From Leucobacter komagatae (GTDB lineage Bacteria > Actinomycetota > Actinomycetes > Actinomycetales > Microbacteriaceae): a stretch of DNA of 64,000 nucleotides. Position numbers and translations under genes: made by a program. Where the stretch lies: contig NZ_JXSQ01000001.1 of the NCBI RefSeq assembly GCF_000834055.1, forward strand, positions 124,001 to 188,000, given 5' to 3'. Positions 57,391 to 64,000 of the stretch are shown here, one piece after another. Positions within the stretch are counted from its first letter, which is position 1, and each line of letters starts with the position of its first letter. The notes under the pieces were generated by a model. The model searched no databases and was not told where the DNA came from. It worked only from the letters and a program-made list of their open reading frames with translations.

Positions 57391-58626
57391 TCAGCGGGCG
57401 CTGCCGCCTGGCAAGTCCTCGTCGTGAATGGGTTCCGTGAGGAGATCCTCGATGGGCTCGGTGAGCTGCGCGTCGGCGGTGGCGCCGGGAGCGGCCCCAG
57501 CCGTATCCGGCGTCGCTGCTGGCGCGTCAGCCCCAGCAGCTTGATCAGGTTCTTCCTCGGGCAGGGGCTCAATGAAGTCGGTGTCGAACCCGAACATGCG
57601 ATCCTCGTCGAGTGCCTCAAACGCGGCAGTCTCCGAGAGCCTGTCAGCAATGTCCGGTGTCTGACCGAGCATTTCCATCGCGGCTTCCTCGCCAATGGGG
57701 TCACGGCTCGGAACAGGTACAGCGAGGAGGCTCAGGCGATCCACCATGCGGTCGAGCATCCCGACCGCATCGTCGATCACTTCCGTGTCGTGGGTGTCGA
57801 CGCCGTGGAGCAGCCACTTCGCGATTTCAAGCTCGTGGTAGAACGCTGCGCGGCTGCGCAGCGACGCGGATTCACCGGTTCCTGAGCGCCGCGCGTACCG
57901 ACTCATCACCGCGTCGAAGACGTCATCGCCCGCTTCGAACAGCCAGGCAACATCGCTCGCGGGATCACCAATCGACAGCCCAGACCAGTCGAGCACCCCG
58001 ACCACTCGGTCGTCGTCAACAAGGAGCGCCTCGGCCGTCATGGTGCCGTGCACGATGCGCGGTTCGAAGTCCCACAGCTCAGCGGATTCGAGCACCTCCG
58101 TCCAACGGGCGTGCACGGTCTCAGGGAGGTACCTGCTCGCCTGAGCTCGATCCACGAGACGGGTCACCAGCAGCCGCTGGTCGCGGGCGGTCCGCTCGAG
58201 GAGCCCGCCCTGCTGGGCGACCGCCCTTGGGAGTGCATGGATCGCAGCGAGGCTCTCCGCAATCGAGTCGATGAGGATCGCGTCTGGCTGCAACTCCGAC
58301 GCCTCAAAGCGGGCCCCTTGGAGGAACGTGGTTGCGACCGCGCGCGTATCGCCGGCGCGGGTCATCCCGAGCGAGCGGGGCGCCTCAAACGGCAGTTCAG
58401 CCCGTGCACCATCGGTGAGGGCCGCCATGCCGAGTGCGGACGCCGACTGGGTGATCTCAGCCTGCTGGGTGCGTGGCACGCTCACGATGATCTCATCGTC
58501 GGGGGTGGTGAGGATCGCGGTGGCATACTCATCGCCCGACGCATGATGTGGCCGCACCGCGACCGCGACGAGACCGGGCACCGCTGATGTCGCGAGTGCT
58601 GCGAGGGTGAGGGTGAGGGTGGCCAT
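57391..58626 (-). CDS. Aminoglycoside-phosphotransferase-fold protein with altered catalytic loop
   Basis: This 411-aa protein has the APH fold: a small lobe in the first 115 residues and a C-terminal lobe with the Brenner-type stretch IVHGTMTAEALLV near residue 193, then GVLDWSGLSIGDPASDVAWL. In active APH-type kinases the first motif reads HGDxxxxN; here Thr195 replaces the catalytic aspartate and the following asparagine is not in place. The metal-binding aspartate (about 212) is kept. The last 80 residues are A/E/D/P-rich. A phosphotransferase gene at this place between adnB and nudC is seen in other actinobacteria. Whether it is active is uncertain. Confidence 0.8.
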   Translation of the reverse strand: MATLTLTLAALATSAVPGLVAVAVRPHHASGDEYATAILTTPDDEIIVSVPRTQQAEITQSASALGMAALTDGARAELPFEAPRSLGMTRAGDTRAVATTFLQGARFEASELQPDAILIDSIAESLAAIHALPRAVAQQGGLLERTARDQRLLVTRLVDRAQASRYLPETVHARWTEVLESAELWDFEPRIVHGTMTAEALLVDDDRVVGVLDWSGLSIGDPASDVAWLFEAGDDVFDAVMSRYARRSGTGESASLRSRAAFYHELEIAKWLLHGVDTHDTEVIDDAVGMLDRMVDRLSLLAVPVPSRDPIGEEAAMEMLGQTPDIADRLSETAAFEALDEDRMFGFDTDFIEPLPEEEPDQAAGADAPAATPDTAGAAPGATADAQLTEPIEDLLTEPIHDEDLPGGSAR

Positions 58627-58739
58627 GCTCTTTAGCGTATGCACACCACAGGCAACACGCATCGCGCCACGCGCACCGCTCGGGAGTCTCTGAGAATTCC
58701 GTGCGCGGTGTGTGCCCGTAAGTCTGAGAAGATCGATGC

Positions 58740-59627
58740 ATGAGTGTGGAACGAGTGCCGCTAGCCGGAGGCCAGATTGATCGCGACGCGGCGACCCGCA
58801 GCTCGGAGGAACTCCTCGAACGAGCGTGGGCGGCACCGGAGGCTCAGGTGCTCCGCGTAGCCGGTCCAAACGTTCCGGTGCGCGACAGCGACCGGACGCT
58901 CGCCTTTGTTTCGCCGCGGCTGGTGGACGCCCCGGCGAATGAGCGAATCTACCTCGGCCGGCGCGAAGGAGCTCCGGTGTTCGCGATCGCCGCGGAAGAG
59001 ACCGCGGGGGAGCCAGGGGTCACCTGGCGCCACACGTTCCAGGTAGCAACCGGGTTGGAGCCTGCGGAGCGGGAACTCCTCACGATGGCGCTCGGAGTGA
59101 TCCGCTGGCACGAGTCGGCGGGTTTCTCGCCGCGAGATGGCGAGCCGACCGAGTTTGCTGACGGTGGCTGGTCGCGCCGCACGCAGAGCGGAGGCGAACT
59201 GTTTCCGCGCACCGACCCCGCGGTGATTGTGCTCATCACACATGAGGATCGGGTGTTGCTCGGCTCGAACGTGCTGTGGGAGAGCGGAAGGTTTTCCTTG
59301 CTCGCCGGGTTTGTTGAGGCGGGTGAGACGCTTGAGAGCGCCGTCGAGCGCGAGGTATTTGAGGAGGCGGGTGTTCGCGTCGCTGACATCCGTTACGTCG
59401 CGTCACAGCCATGGCCGTTCCCCCGTTCGCTGATGCTCGGGTTCCACGCCAGCCTGGCTGCCGGGCAGGACCCTGAGCAGCTCGCGCCAGATCCGACAGA
59501 AATCTCGGAGCTTCGCTGGTTCACGCGCGACGAGATTCGTTCACCGCAGCCCGGGCTACTGCTTCCCGGCTCGCTCTCGATCGCTGGGTGGCTGCTCGAC
59601 ACCTGGGCGAAAGGCGACCAGCGGTGA
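58740..59627 (+). CDS. nudC: NudC-type NAD(H) pyrophosphatase
   Basis: This 295-aa Nudix hydrolase splits NADH (and NAD caps on RNA in characterised NudC) into NMN(H) and AMP. The Nudix box GFVEAGETLESAVEREVFEE begins near residue 190, and the NudC-specific SQPWPFPRS follows near 222. The zinc-ribbon region before the FPRTDPAVI motif (HESAGFSPRDGEPTEFADGG) lacks all four cysteines, so no structural zinc can be held there. It starts 113 bases from the divergent phosphotransferase and overlaps uvrD2 by the GTGA junction. Confidence 0.92.
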   Translation: MSVERVPLAGGQIDRDAATRSSEELLERAWAAPEAQVLRVAGPNVPVRDSDRTLAFVSPRLVDAPANERIYLGRREGAPVFAIAAEETAGEPGVTWRHTFQVATGLEPAERELLTMALGVIRWHESAGFSPRDGEPTEFADGGWSRRTQSGGELFPRTDPAVIVLITHEDRVLLGSNVLWESGRFSLLAGFVEAGETLESAVEREVFEEAGVRVADIRYVASQPWPFPRSLMLGFHASLAAGQDPEQLAPDPTEISELRWFTRDEIRSPQPGLLLPGSLSIAGWLLDTWAKGDQR

Positions 59628-61303
59628 CGGCTGACGCCGCGGAGATTCTGCAGGCGCTCGACCCCGATCAGCGGGAGATCGCACAGGCGCTGCGCGGGCC
59701 AGTGTCTGTGCTTGCCGGCGCAGGGACGGGTAAGACGCGCGCGATCACCCATCGCATTGCCTATGGGGTGCGCATGGGTGTGTACGATCCGCAGCGTGTT
59801 CTCGCGGTGACCTTCACCCGCAAGGCCGCAGGAGAACTCCAAGGGCGGCTCCGCGAGCTTGGGGCTGACGGCGTGCGCGCCAGGACGTTTCACGGTGCCG
59901 CGCTCGCCCAGCTCAGCCATTTCTGGCCTCAGTTCGTTGGGGGCGATGCCCCGCAGCTGCTGCCGGGGAAGGTTGCTGCGATCTCGCAGACTGTTGAGTC
60001 GCTCGGAATGCGGTTGAGCGGTGAAACGCTGCGCGACATTGCCGCTGAGATCGAGTGGCGCAAGGTGTCGATGCTGAGCCTCGACACCTATGCGCAGCAG
60101 CTTGACCAGCGGCCAGCACTTGCGGGAGTCACCCCCGAGAAACTCATCGACATTCAGGAGCGCTACACGAAGCTCCTCGAGGAGCGAAGGCAGATCGACT
60201 TCGAAGATGTGCTTGTGCTGCTTTCTGGCATGCTCGAGGTCGAGCCGCGTGCTGCGCTGCAGGTGCGAGAGCAGTACCGATTCTTCACTGTCGACGAGTT
60301 CCAAGACGTTTCGCCGCTGCAGCGGCACGTGCTGAAGCTGTGGTTGGGAGCGCGCGACGACCTGTGCGTCGTCGGCGACGCGAGCCAGACGATTTACTCG
60401 TTTGCCGGCGCATCGAGTTCCTTCCTGCTGCGGTTTGGTGCGGAATACCCGAATGCCCGCGAGTTCCGGTTGGAGCGCAACTACCGCTCGACGCCGCCGA
60501 TCGTGGTGAGCGCGAACCGGCTCATGCGGGAGAAGCCTGGCGCGCTGCAGCTCAGCCCGATGCGCGAAGGCGGCGACGTCGTCCCGCAATTCGAATGGTT
60601 CCAAACCGAACAAGACGAGGCCCGCGCCGTCGCGCAGGCCATCGCGCAGGCGCGCACGCGCGGCGTGCCAGCCTCAGATATCGCCGTGCTGTACCGCACG
60701 AACGCGCAGTCCGCCCGCATCGAGGAGGCGCTCACGTCGCAGGGTGTCCCCACGCGCGTGCACGGCGCACAGCGGTTCTACGATCGCGCTGATGTTCGCC
60801 GTGCGATCCTGCTCATCCGAGGACAGGCGAAGGCGGGAGACGATAGGCCGCTCTTCCAGGTTGTCAGCGACATGCTTCGAGTCGTGGGCTGGTCGGCGAA
60901 ACCACCAGAGGGCGCAGCGGAGCGCGAGCGCTGGGAAGCGCTGAACTCCATTCTGTCGCTCGCCGACGAGATGCCGCCCGGGACGACTATCGTGCAGTTC
61001 AGCGAGGAACTGCTCGCAAGGCAGCGCGCCCAGCACGAACCGAAGATGGAAGCGGTGACTCTCAGTGCCGTGCACGCGTCGAAGGGCCTCGAGTGGCCGC
61101 ACGTGCACGTTGTTGGTCTGAGCGAGGGCATCTTCCCCATCTCGCACGCGCAGAGTGAGCACGACATCGAAGAGGAACGACGCCTGGCGTACGTTGCCTT
61201 CACACGTGCCCGCGACACGTTGCTCCTCTCGGGCTTCGCGAGCGCCGCCCGTGTTGCTAGGCAGCCGTCGCGCTTCGTTGGGGAGGCGGGGGTTCGGCCC
61301 TAA
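59624..61303 (+). CDS. uvrD2: UvrD2-type DNA helicase, short form
   Basis: This 559-aa SF1A helicase has Walker A LAGAGTGKTRAIT near residue 30, motif Ia TFTRKAAGELQGRL, FFTVDEFQDVSPLQ (Walker B), VVGDASQTIYSFAGA and motif V/VI AVHASKGLEWPHVHVVGL and EERRLAYVAFTRARDTLLLSG. The order nudC-uvrD2 matches mycobacteria. Mycobacterial UvrD2 is about 700 aa with an HRDC domain and a tetracysteine motif; both are absent here, so the protein stops right after the helicase core. GTG 59624 lies inside the nudC stop. Confidence 0.9.
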   Translation: MTADAAEILQALDPDQREIAQALRGPVSVLAGAGTGKTRAITHRIAYGVRMGVYDPQRVLAVTFTRKAAGELQGRLRELGADGVRARTFHGAALAQLSHFWPQFVGGDAPQLLPGKVAAISQTVESLGMRLSGETLRDIAAEIEWRKVSMLSLDTYAQQLDQRPALAGVTPEKLIDIQERYTKLLEERRQIDFEDVLVLLSGMLEVEPRAALQVREQYRFFTVDEFQDVSPLQRHVLKLWLGARDDLCVVGDASQTIYSFAGASSSFLLRFGAEYPNAREFRLERNYRSTPPIVVSANRLMREKPGALQLSPMREGGDVVPQFEWFQTEQDEARAVAQAIAQARTRGVPASDIAVLYRTNAQSARIEEALTSQGVPTRVHGAQRFYDRADVRRAILLIRGQAKAGDDRPLFQVVSDMLRVVGWSAKPPEGAAERERWEALNSILSLADEMPPGTTIVQFSEELLARQRAQHEPKMEAVTLSAVHASKGLEWPHVHVVGLSEGIFPISHAQSEHDIEEERRLAYVAFTRARDTLLLSGFASAARVARQPSRFVGEAGVRP

Positions 61304-62192
61304 TTGCACACCCACACGCTTCGTGGGGCGTGATGCGGGTGCTGGTCGGCAGCGCAGCCGGGCGTCCACCGGAGACGCGCAGGGCGATCTGTCGGTCATG
61401 CACCCACGTCTCGCCGCGCCGCCAGGATGACACGAGGTGCGCGGCGATGACACCAACGGACAGCGCGACCGTCGCGGTCTCCGCGCTGGGGGCGGTGCCG
61501 TAGAGTTGTGCCGCGATTGCGGGGATCGCGGGGTCGTCATCGGTGAGGTGGAGCGTCTCGCACCCGTGACACGGGCGCCCGTCTGGGCGAACGATCGGCC
61601 CGACCCTCGCTGCATCGTCGGTGAACCTGATGAGCAGCGCTGGAAGGTCGGCGCTGAGCCACCTGCTGGTGCGCCCGAGCGGCTCGATGTATCGCAGCAC
61701 TTCAATCGCGAGGTCGGGTGGCGCCTCGTCTCGTTCGAACGTGCACAGCCGCTCCGCCTCGAGCGCAGCGCGCAAGTGCGGGAGTTCTCTCCCGTCGTCG
61801 TTCACGAGCACACGCAGACTCCGGCTCGCCCCGCTCGCTTGCACTGGCCCCGCGTGGTGCAGCGCGGGAGGCGCCGGGTTGAGTGGCGCGCGTCGCAGCG
61901 GCCGTGGGGGAGACGCACGCCGCTCGCGCGCCGCCGCCAGCTCCGTTGGCGCTGCAGCCACGAGCGCTGGTTGCAGCGCCGCGAGCACGCCAGCTGTGGC
62001 AAGCGGGTCGCAGCTGGCGAGCTCGGCTTCGGTAGCCCCGCGCAGGAGGAGCGCGATCACCCGCTGCTCTGCAGCCGACGGTGCAGCCACTCGGGCGATC
62101 GCGCGCTCGAATCCCACGCGCAGTGTCGTCGGAGACTCCCACACAAGGGGCTTGCTCGGATCAAGTTGAGACGTCGTCGCTGAGATGCTCAT
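61257..62192 (-). CDS. Cyclodehydratase / E1-like protein related to TOMM maturation proteins
   Basis: This 311-aa protein has the hallmarks of actinobacterial proteins annotated as TOMM precursor leader-binding or bacteriocin cyclodehydratase-like: a C-terminal CHGCETLHLTDDDPAIPAIA stretch near residue 209 and a final ACGCA near 294. The four cysteines would form a zinc site as in E1-like ThiF relatives. The N-terminal half (about 1-115) is A/P-rich. No YcaO, precursor peptide or dehydrogenase gene is nearby. The gene is conserved next to uvrD2 and DUF2342 in actinobacteria, which argues for a housekeeping role. Its last 47 bases overlap the end of uvrD2 tail to tail. Confidence 0.75.
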   Translation of the reverse strand: MSISATTSQLDPSKPLVWESPTTLRVGFERAIARVAAPSAAEQRVIALLLRGATEAELASCDPLATAGVLAALQPALVAAAPTELAAARERRASPPRPLRRAPLNPAPPALHHAGPVQASGASRSLRVLVNDDGRELPHLRAALEAERLCTFERDEAPPDLAIEVLRYIEPLGRTSRWLSADLPALLIRFTDDAARVGPIVRPDGRPCHGCETLHLTDDDPAIPAIAAQLYGTAPSAETATVALSVGVIAAHLVSSWRRGETWVHDRQIALRVSGGRPAALPTSTRITPHEACGCAIRAEPPPPQRSATAA

Positions 62193-62287
62193 GTGAGCAG
62201 TCTGCGCCCCTGGCGCGACGCAGCGGCGTTGTCCACACCCCGCCGCAGCCGAGAGTGGCGCGCAGCAGGGTGTGGGGAAACCGCAAG

Positions 62288-63736
62288 CTATGCCTGTGGC
62301 GGGCCCGCTTGGCCGTCGGGATCGGCGTCAGGCGCCGCGTCGCGTGAGCCGCTGCTGTCGCCACCCGAAGCGTCTTCGGCGCCGGGCAGCGCGTCGCTCA
62401 GTAGCTTCTTGAGCTCATCGTCGAACGGGTCGGCCGGCGCCGGCTCGTCGCCAAGGAGTCCGATCCGTGAGAGCAACAGATCCGGCGCATCAAGCTCCTC
62501 CGCCGTCGGCATAATGTCGGGGTGCGACCACAGGTTATCCCTGGCAGCCTGCCCGCCCCGATCCACAACCGCCCGCCACATTGCTGCGGCCTCTCGAAGT
62601 CGTCGCGGACGCAGCTCGAGACCGGCAAGTGCAGCGAACGCGCGTTCGCCTGGCCCGCCAGTCGCTCGGCGGCGGCGAACCATCTCGGCGATGCCGCCGG
62701 CGCCGGGGAGCCTGCGCGTCGCGTCTTCGGTAACCGTATCGACCCAGCCCTCGATGAGGGCGAGCAGGGTCTCGAGACGCTCGTGCGCTGCCTCCTGTGA
62801 GGGGGTCTTCGGCGGGAACAGTGCGCCGCTTGCGAGGATCTCCTGCAGCTGGTCGGGGCGCGACGGGTCGATCTCACGTGAGACTTCCTCGATGCGTTCC
62901 GTATCGATATGGATGCCGCGCGCGTAGTCGGTGATGGCGTTCAGCAGGTGCGAACGGAGCCACTTCGTGTGACGGAACAGTCGCGCATGAGCGAGCTCGC
63001 GCACCGCAAGGTACATCGTGACCGCTTCGAGATCTTGGTCGAGGCCGTCGGCGAACTTAGCAATGCCGCTCGGCAGCAGCGCTCCGCCCTCGTAGCTCGG
63101 GCCAGAGAACAGCGGGATTCCGATGTCGCCAGCCGAGACCACTTCACCCGAGAGCTGACCGACGATCGAGCCGAGCTGCACCGCGAACAGTGCGCCGCCG
63201 ACGCTGCGCAGCATAGGCGTCGCCTGCTGGAGTGCAGCTGCCATCTCCTCGGGCATTTGGCTATTCACCGTGTTCATCAGCGCCTGGGAGACGGACTCAG
63301 CGACTGGTTCGGCGAGGCTGATCCACGTGTCGATCGAGCGCTGCACCCACTCGATGCGGTTGACCGTTCTGGGGGCGTCAGGGATCGGGCCAAGCTCGGT
63401 CGCCTCATCAAGCCACAAGGACGCAACGGGGAACGCCCTGTCGGCGGGTGCCGCGTCAATGTTGCCGTCGCCAGCCGCCGCGTCGAGCGCGGTGCGCCGC
63501 GCGACCGACCAGTCGATCTTGTCGCTCGGGTTCGCCATGGCGCCGCGCAGCGTCGAGAACAGGGCCCCGAGCACAGCGGGGTCGCCTGAGATGCCCGCCG
63601 CTTTTGCGAGCAGGCTCGGATCGAGCTCAGCGTCCTGTTGGCCGCTGAGCATGTTCTGCAGCATGCGCTGCAACTCTTCAAAATTGGGGCCCGAAGATTC
63701 GTTCGGACCTTCTGGCTGTGTATCGTCGCTGCTCAC
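62288..63736 (-). CDS. DUF2342 zincin-like protein (zinc-dependent metalloprotease family)
   Basis: This 482-aa protein belongs to the DUF2342 family, whose members show a zincin-like helix, here AVRELAHARLFRHTKWLRSH near residue 245. The first position of HExxH is Arg, as in many family members, so peptidase activity is unproven. The N-terminal 60 and C-terminal 40 residues are acidic and disordered. The mycobacterial homologue lies beside the cyclodehydratase-like gene and the UPF0182 gene in the same order. It is divergent from the UPF0182 gene. Confidence 0.88.
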   Translation of the reverse strand: MSSDDTQPEGPNESSGPNFEELQRMLQNMLSGQQDAELDPSLLAKAAGISGDPAVLGALFSTLRGAMANPSDKIDWSVARRTALDAAAGDGNIDAAPADRAFPVASLWLDEATELGPIPDAPRTVNRIEWVQRSIDTWISLAEPVAESVSQALMNTVNSQMPEEMAAALQQATPMLRSVGGALFAVQLGSIVGQLSGEVVSAGDIGIPLFSGPSYEGGALLPSGIAKFADGLDQDLEAVTMYLAVRELAHARLFRHTKWLRSHLLNAITDYARGIHIDTERIEEVSREIDPSRPDQLQEILASGALFPPKTPSQEAAHERLETLLALIEGWVDTVTEDATRRLPGAGGIAEMVRRRRATGGPGERAFAALAGLELRPRRLREAAAMWRAVVDRGGQAARDNLWSHPDIMPTAEELDAPDLLLSRIGLLGDEPAPADPFDDELKKLLSDALPGAEDASGGDSSGSRDAAPDADPDGQAGPPQA

Positions 63737-63891
63737 GGCGTTCTCCTCATGCCTCGTACGCCTATAACGCTACGGCACGGGAGGTGAGACCCTACCGAGA
63801 GAATCGCGATTCCATTGCGCCGACTGCGAACAGTCGGCCCCGAATTCAGGCTCCCACAAGATATCCAGCAGGTAAACGCTACGATCGTAGG

Positions 63892-64000
63892 GTGACCGAA
63901 CAGACTACTTCTGCCCCCCGATCGCGCCGACTTTCCCCACTCGCAATCACGATTATTCTCGTGGTCGTGCTGATTATCGCGTTCCTCGCGGTCTCGTCAG
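63892..64000 (+). CDS. UPF0182 family membrane protein (N-terminal fragment)
   Basis: Only the first 36 codons are in the window. The translation TEQTTSAPRSRRLSPLAITI followed by IILVVVLIIAFLAVSS is a short basic leader and first membrane helix, as in UPF0182 proteins, which sit next to DUF2342 in actinobacteria. The GTG at 63892 follows a 12-base palindrome CTACGATCGTAG (63879-63890) whose TACGAT could be a -10 box, suggesting a leaderless transcript. The identification rests on context and the first helix, so it is tentative. Confidence 0.65.
   Translation, partial: MTEQTTSAPRSRRLSPLAITIILVVVLIIAFLAVSS

Noticed and set aside
1-64000. tRNA, rRNA and riboswitch genes
   Set aside because: I looked for cloverleaf-like and conserved aptamer sequences in the gaps and saw none that I could support by eye; a covariance-model search would be decisive.

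Overview
The window is about 64 kb of GC-rich chromosomal DNA with actinobacterial gene content: FdxA, DUF3117, DUF3107, DUF1003, AdnAB, DUF2342 and UPF0182. Many genes start with GTG and overlap their neighbours by 4 bp (ATGA/GTGA). The gene set and low synteny with mycobacteria suggest Microbacteriaceae, possibly Leucobacter. This placement is inference from gene content only. No tRNA, rRNA, insertion sequence, prophage or CRISPR array was recognised.

Layout. 1-1735: the end of argJ, argB, then an orphan prepilin-type peptidase where argD would be expected. 1758-6547: a type I sulfatase, its divergently transcribed formylglycine-generating enzyme, and an orphan peptide-type binding lipoprotein. 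6663-13145: a minus-strand operon of acyl-CoA synthetase (frameshifted), glycerol kinase, glycerol-3-phosphate dehydrogenase and an alkylglycerone-phosphate-synthase-like flavoenzyme. 13350-20968: core genes (fdxA, gltA, DUF3117, O-methyltransferase, tatB, mrp, DUF1003, an MgtE-N/CBS protein, a general stress protein). 21036-27190: Xaa-Pro aminopeptidase, PHP phosphoesterase, DEAD-box helicase, ferritin-like protein and rlmC. 27244-34913: NRDE protein, two MerR regulators, small membrane proteins, a NarL-type two-component system and coaBC.

35016-43337 is a zinc-homeostasis island. A candidate Zur box at 39574-39588 lies between a minus-strand group (aztB-type permease, AztD-like propeller lipoprotein, aztC-type binding protein, AztD) and a plus-strand group (ATPase, DUF318-type permease, TIGR03943 partner, secreted propeller-like protein). 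The ABC transporter is therefore split over two divergent transcripts that one operator could control. 43431-47408 holds DUF3107, two exported proteins, a TetR regulator with two matching operators, and a class III CoA-transferase. A 531-bp repeat-rich gap follows. 47940-64000 holds a penicillin-acylase-family protein and the actinobacterial repair neighbourhood adnA-adnB, phosphotransferase, nudC, uvrD2, a cyclodehydratase-like protein, DUF2342 and the start of UPF0182.

Three genes (acyl-CoA synthetase, DEAD-box helicase tail, rlmC) each carry a one-base frameshift at or beside a G/C homopolymer. This looks more like homopolymer-length error in the assembly than real inactivation, and reading frames here should be checked before biological conclusions are drawn. 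The candidates for new biology are the divergent zinc island with its extra propeller proteins and the ether-lipid-like glycerol operon.
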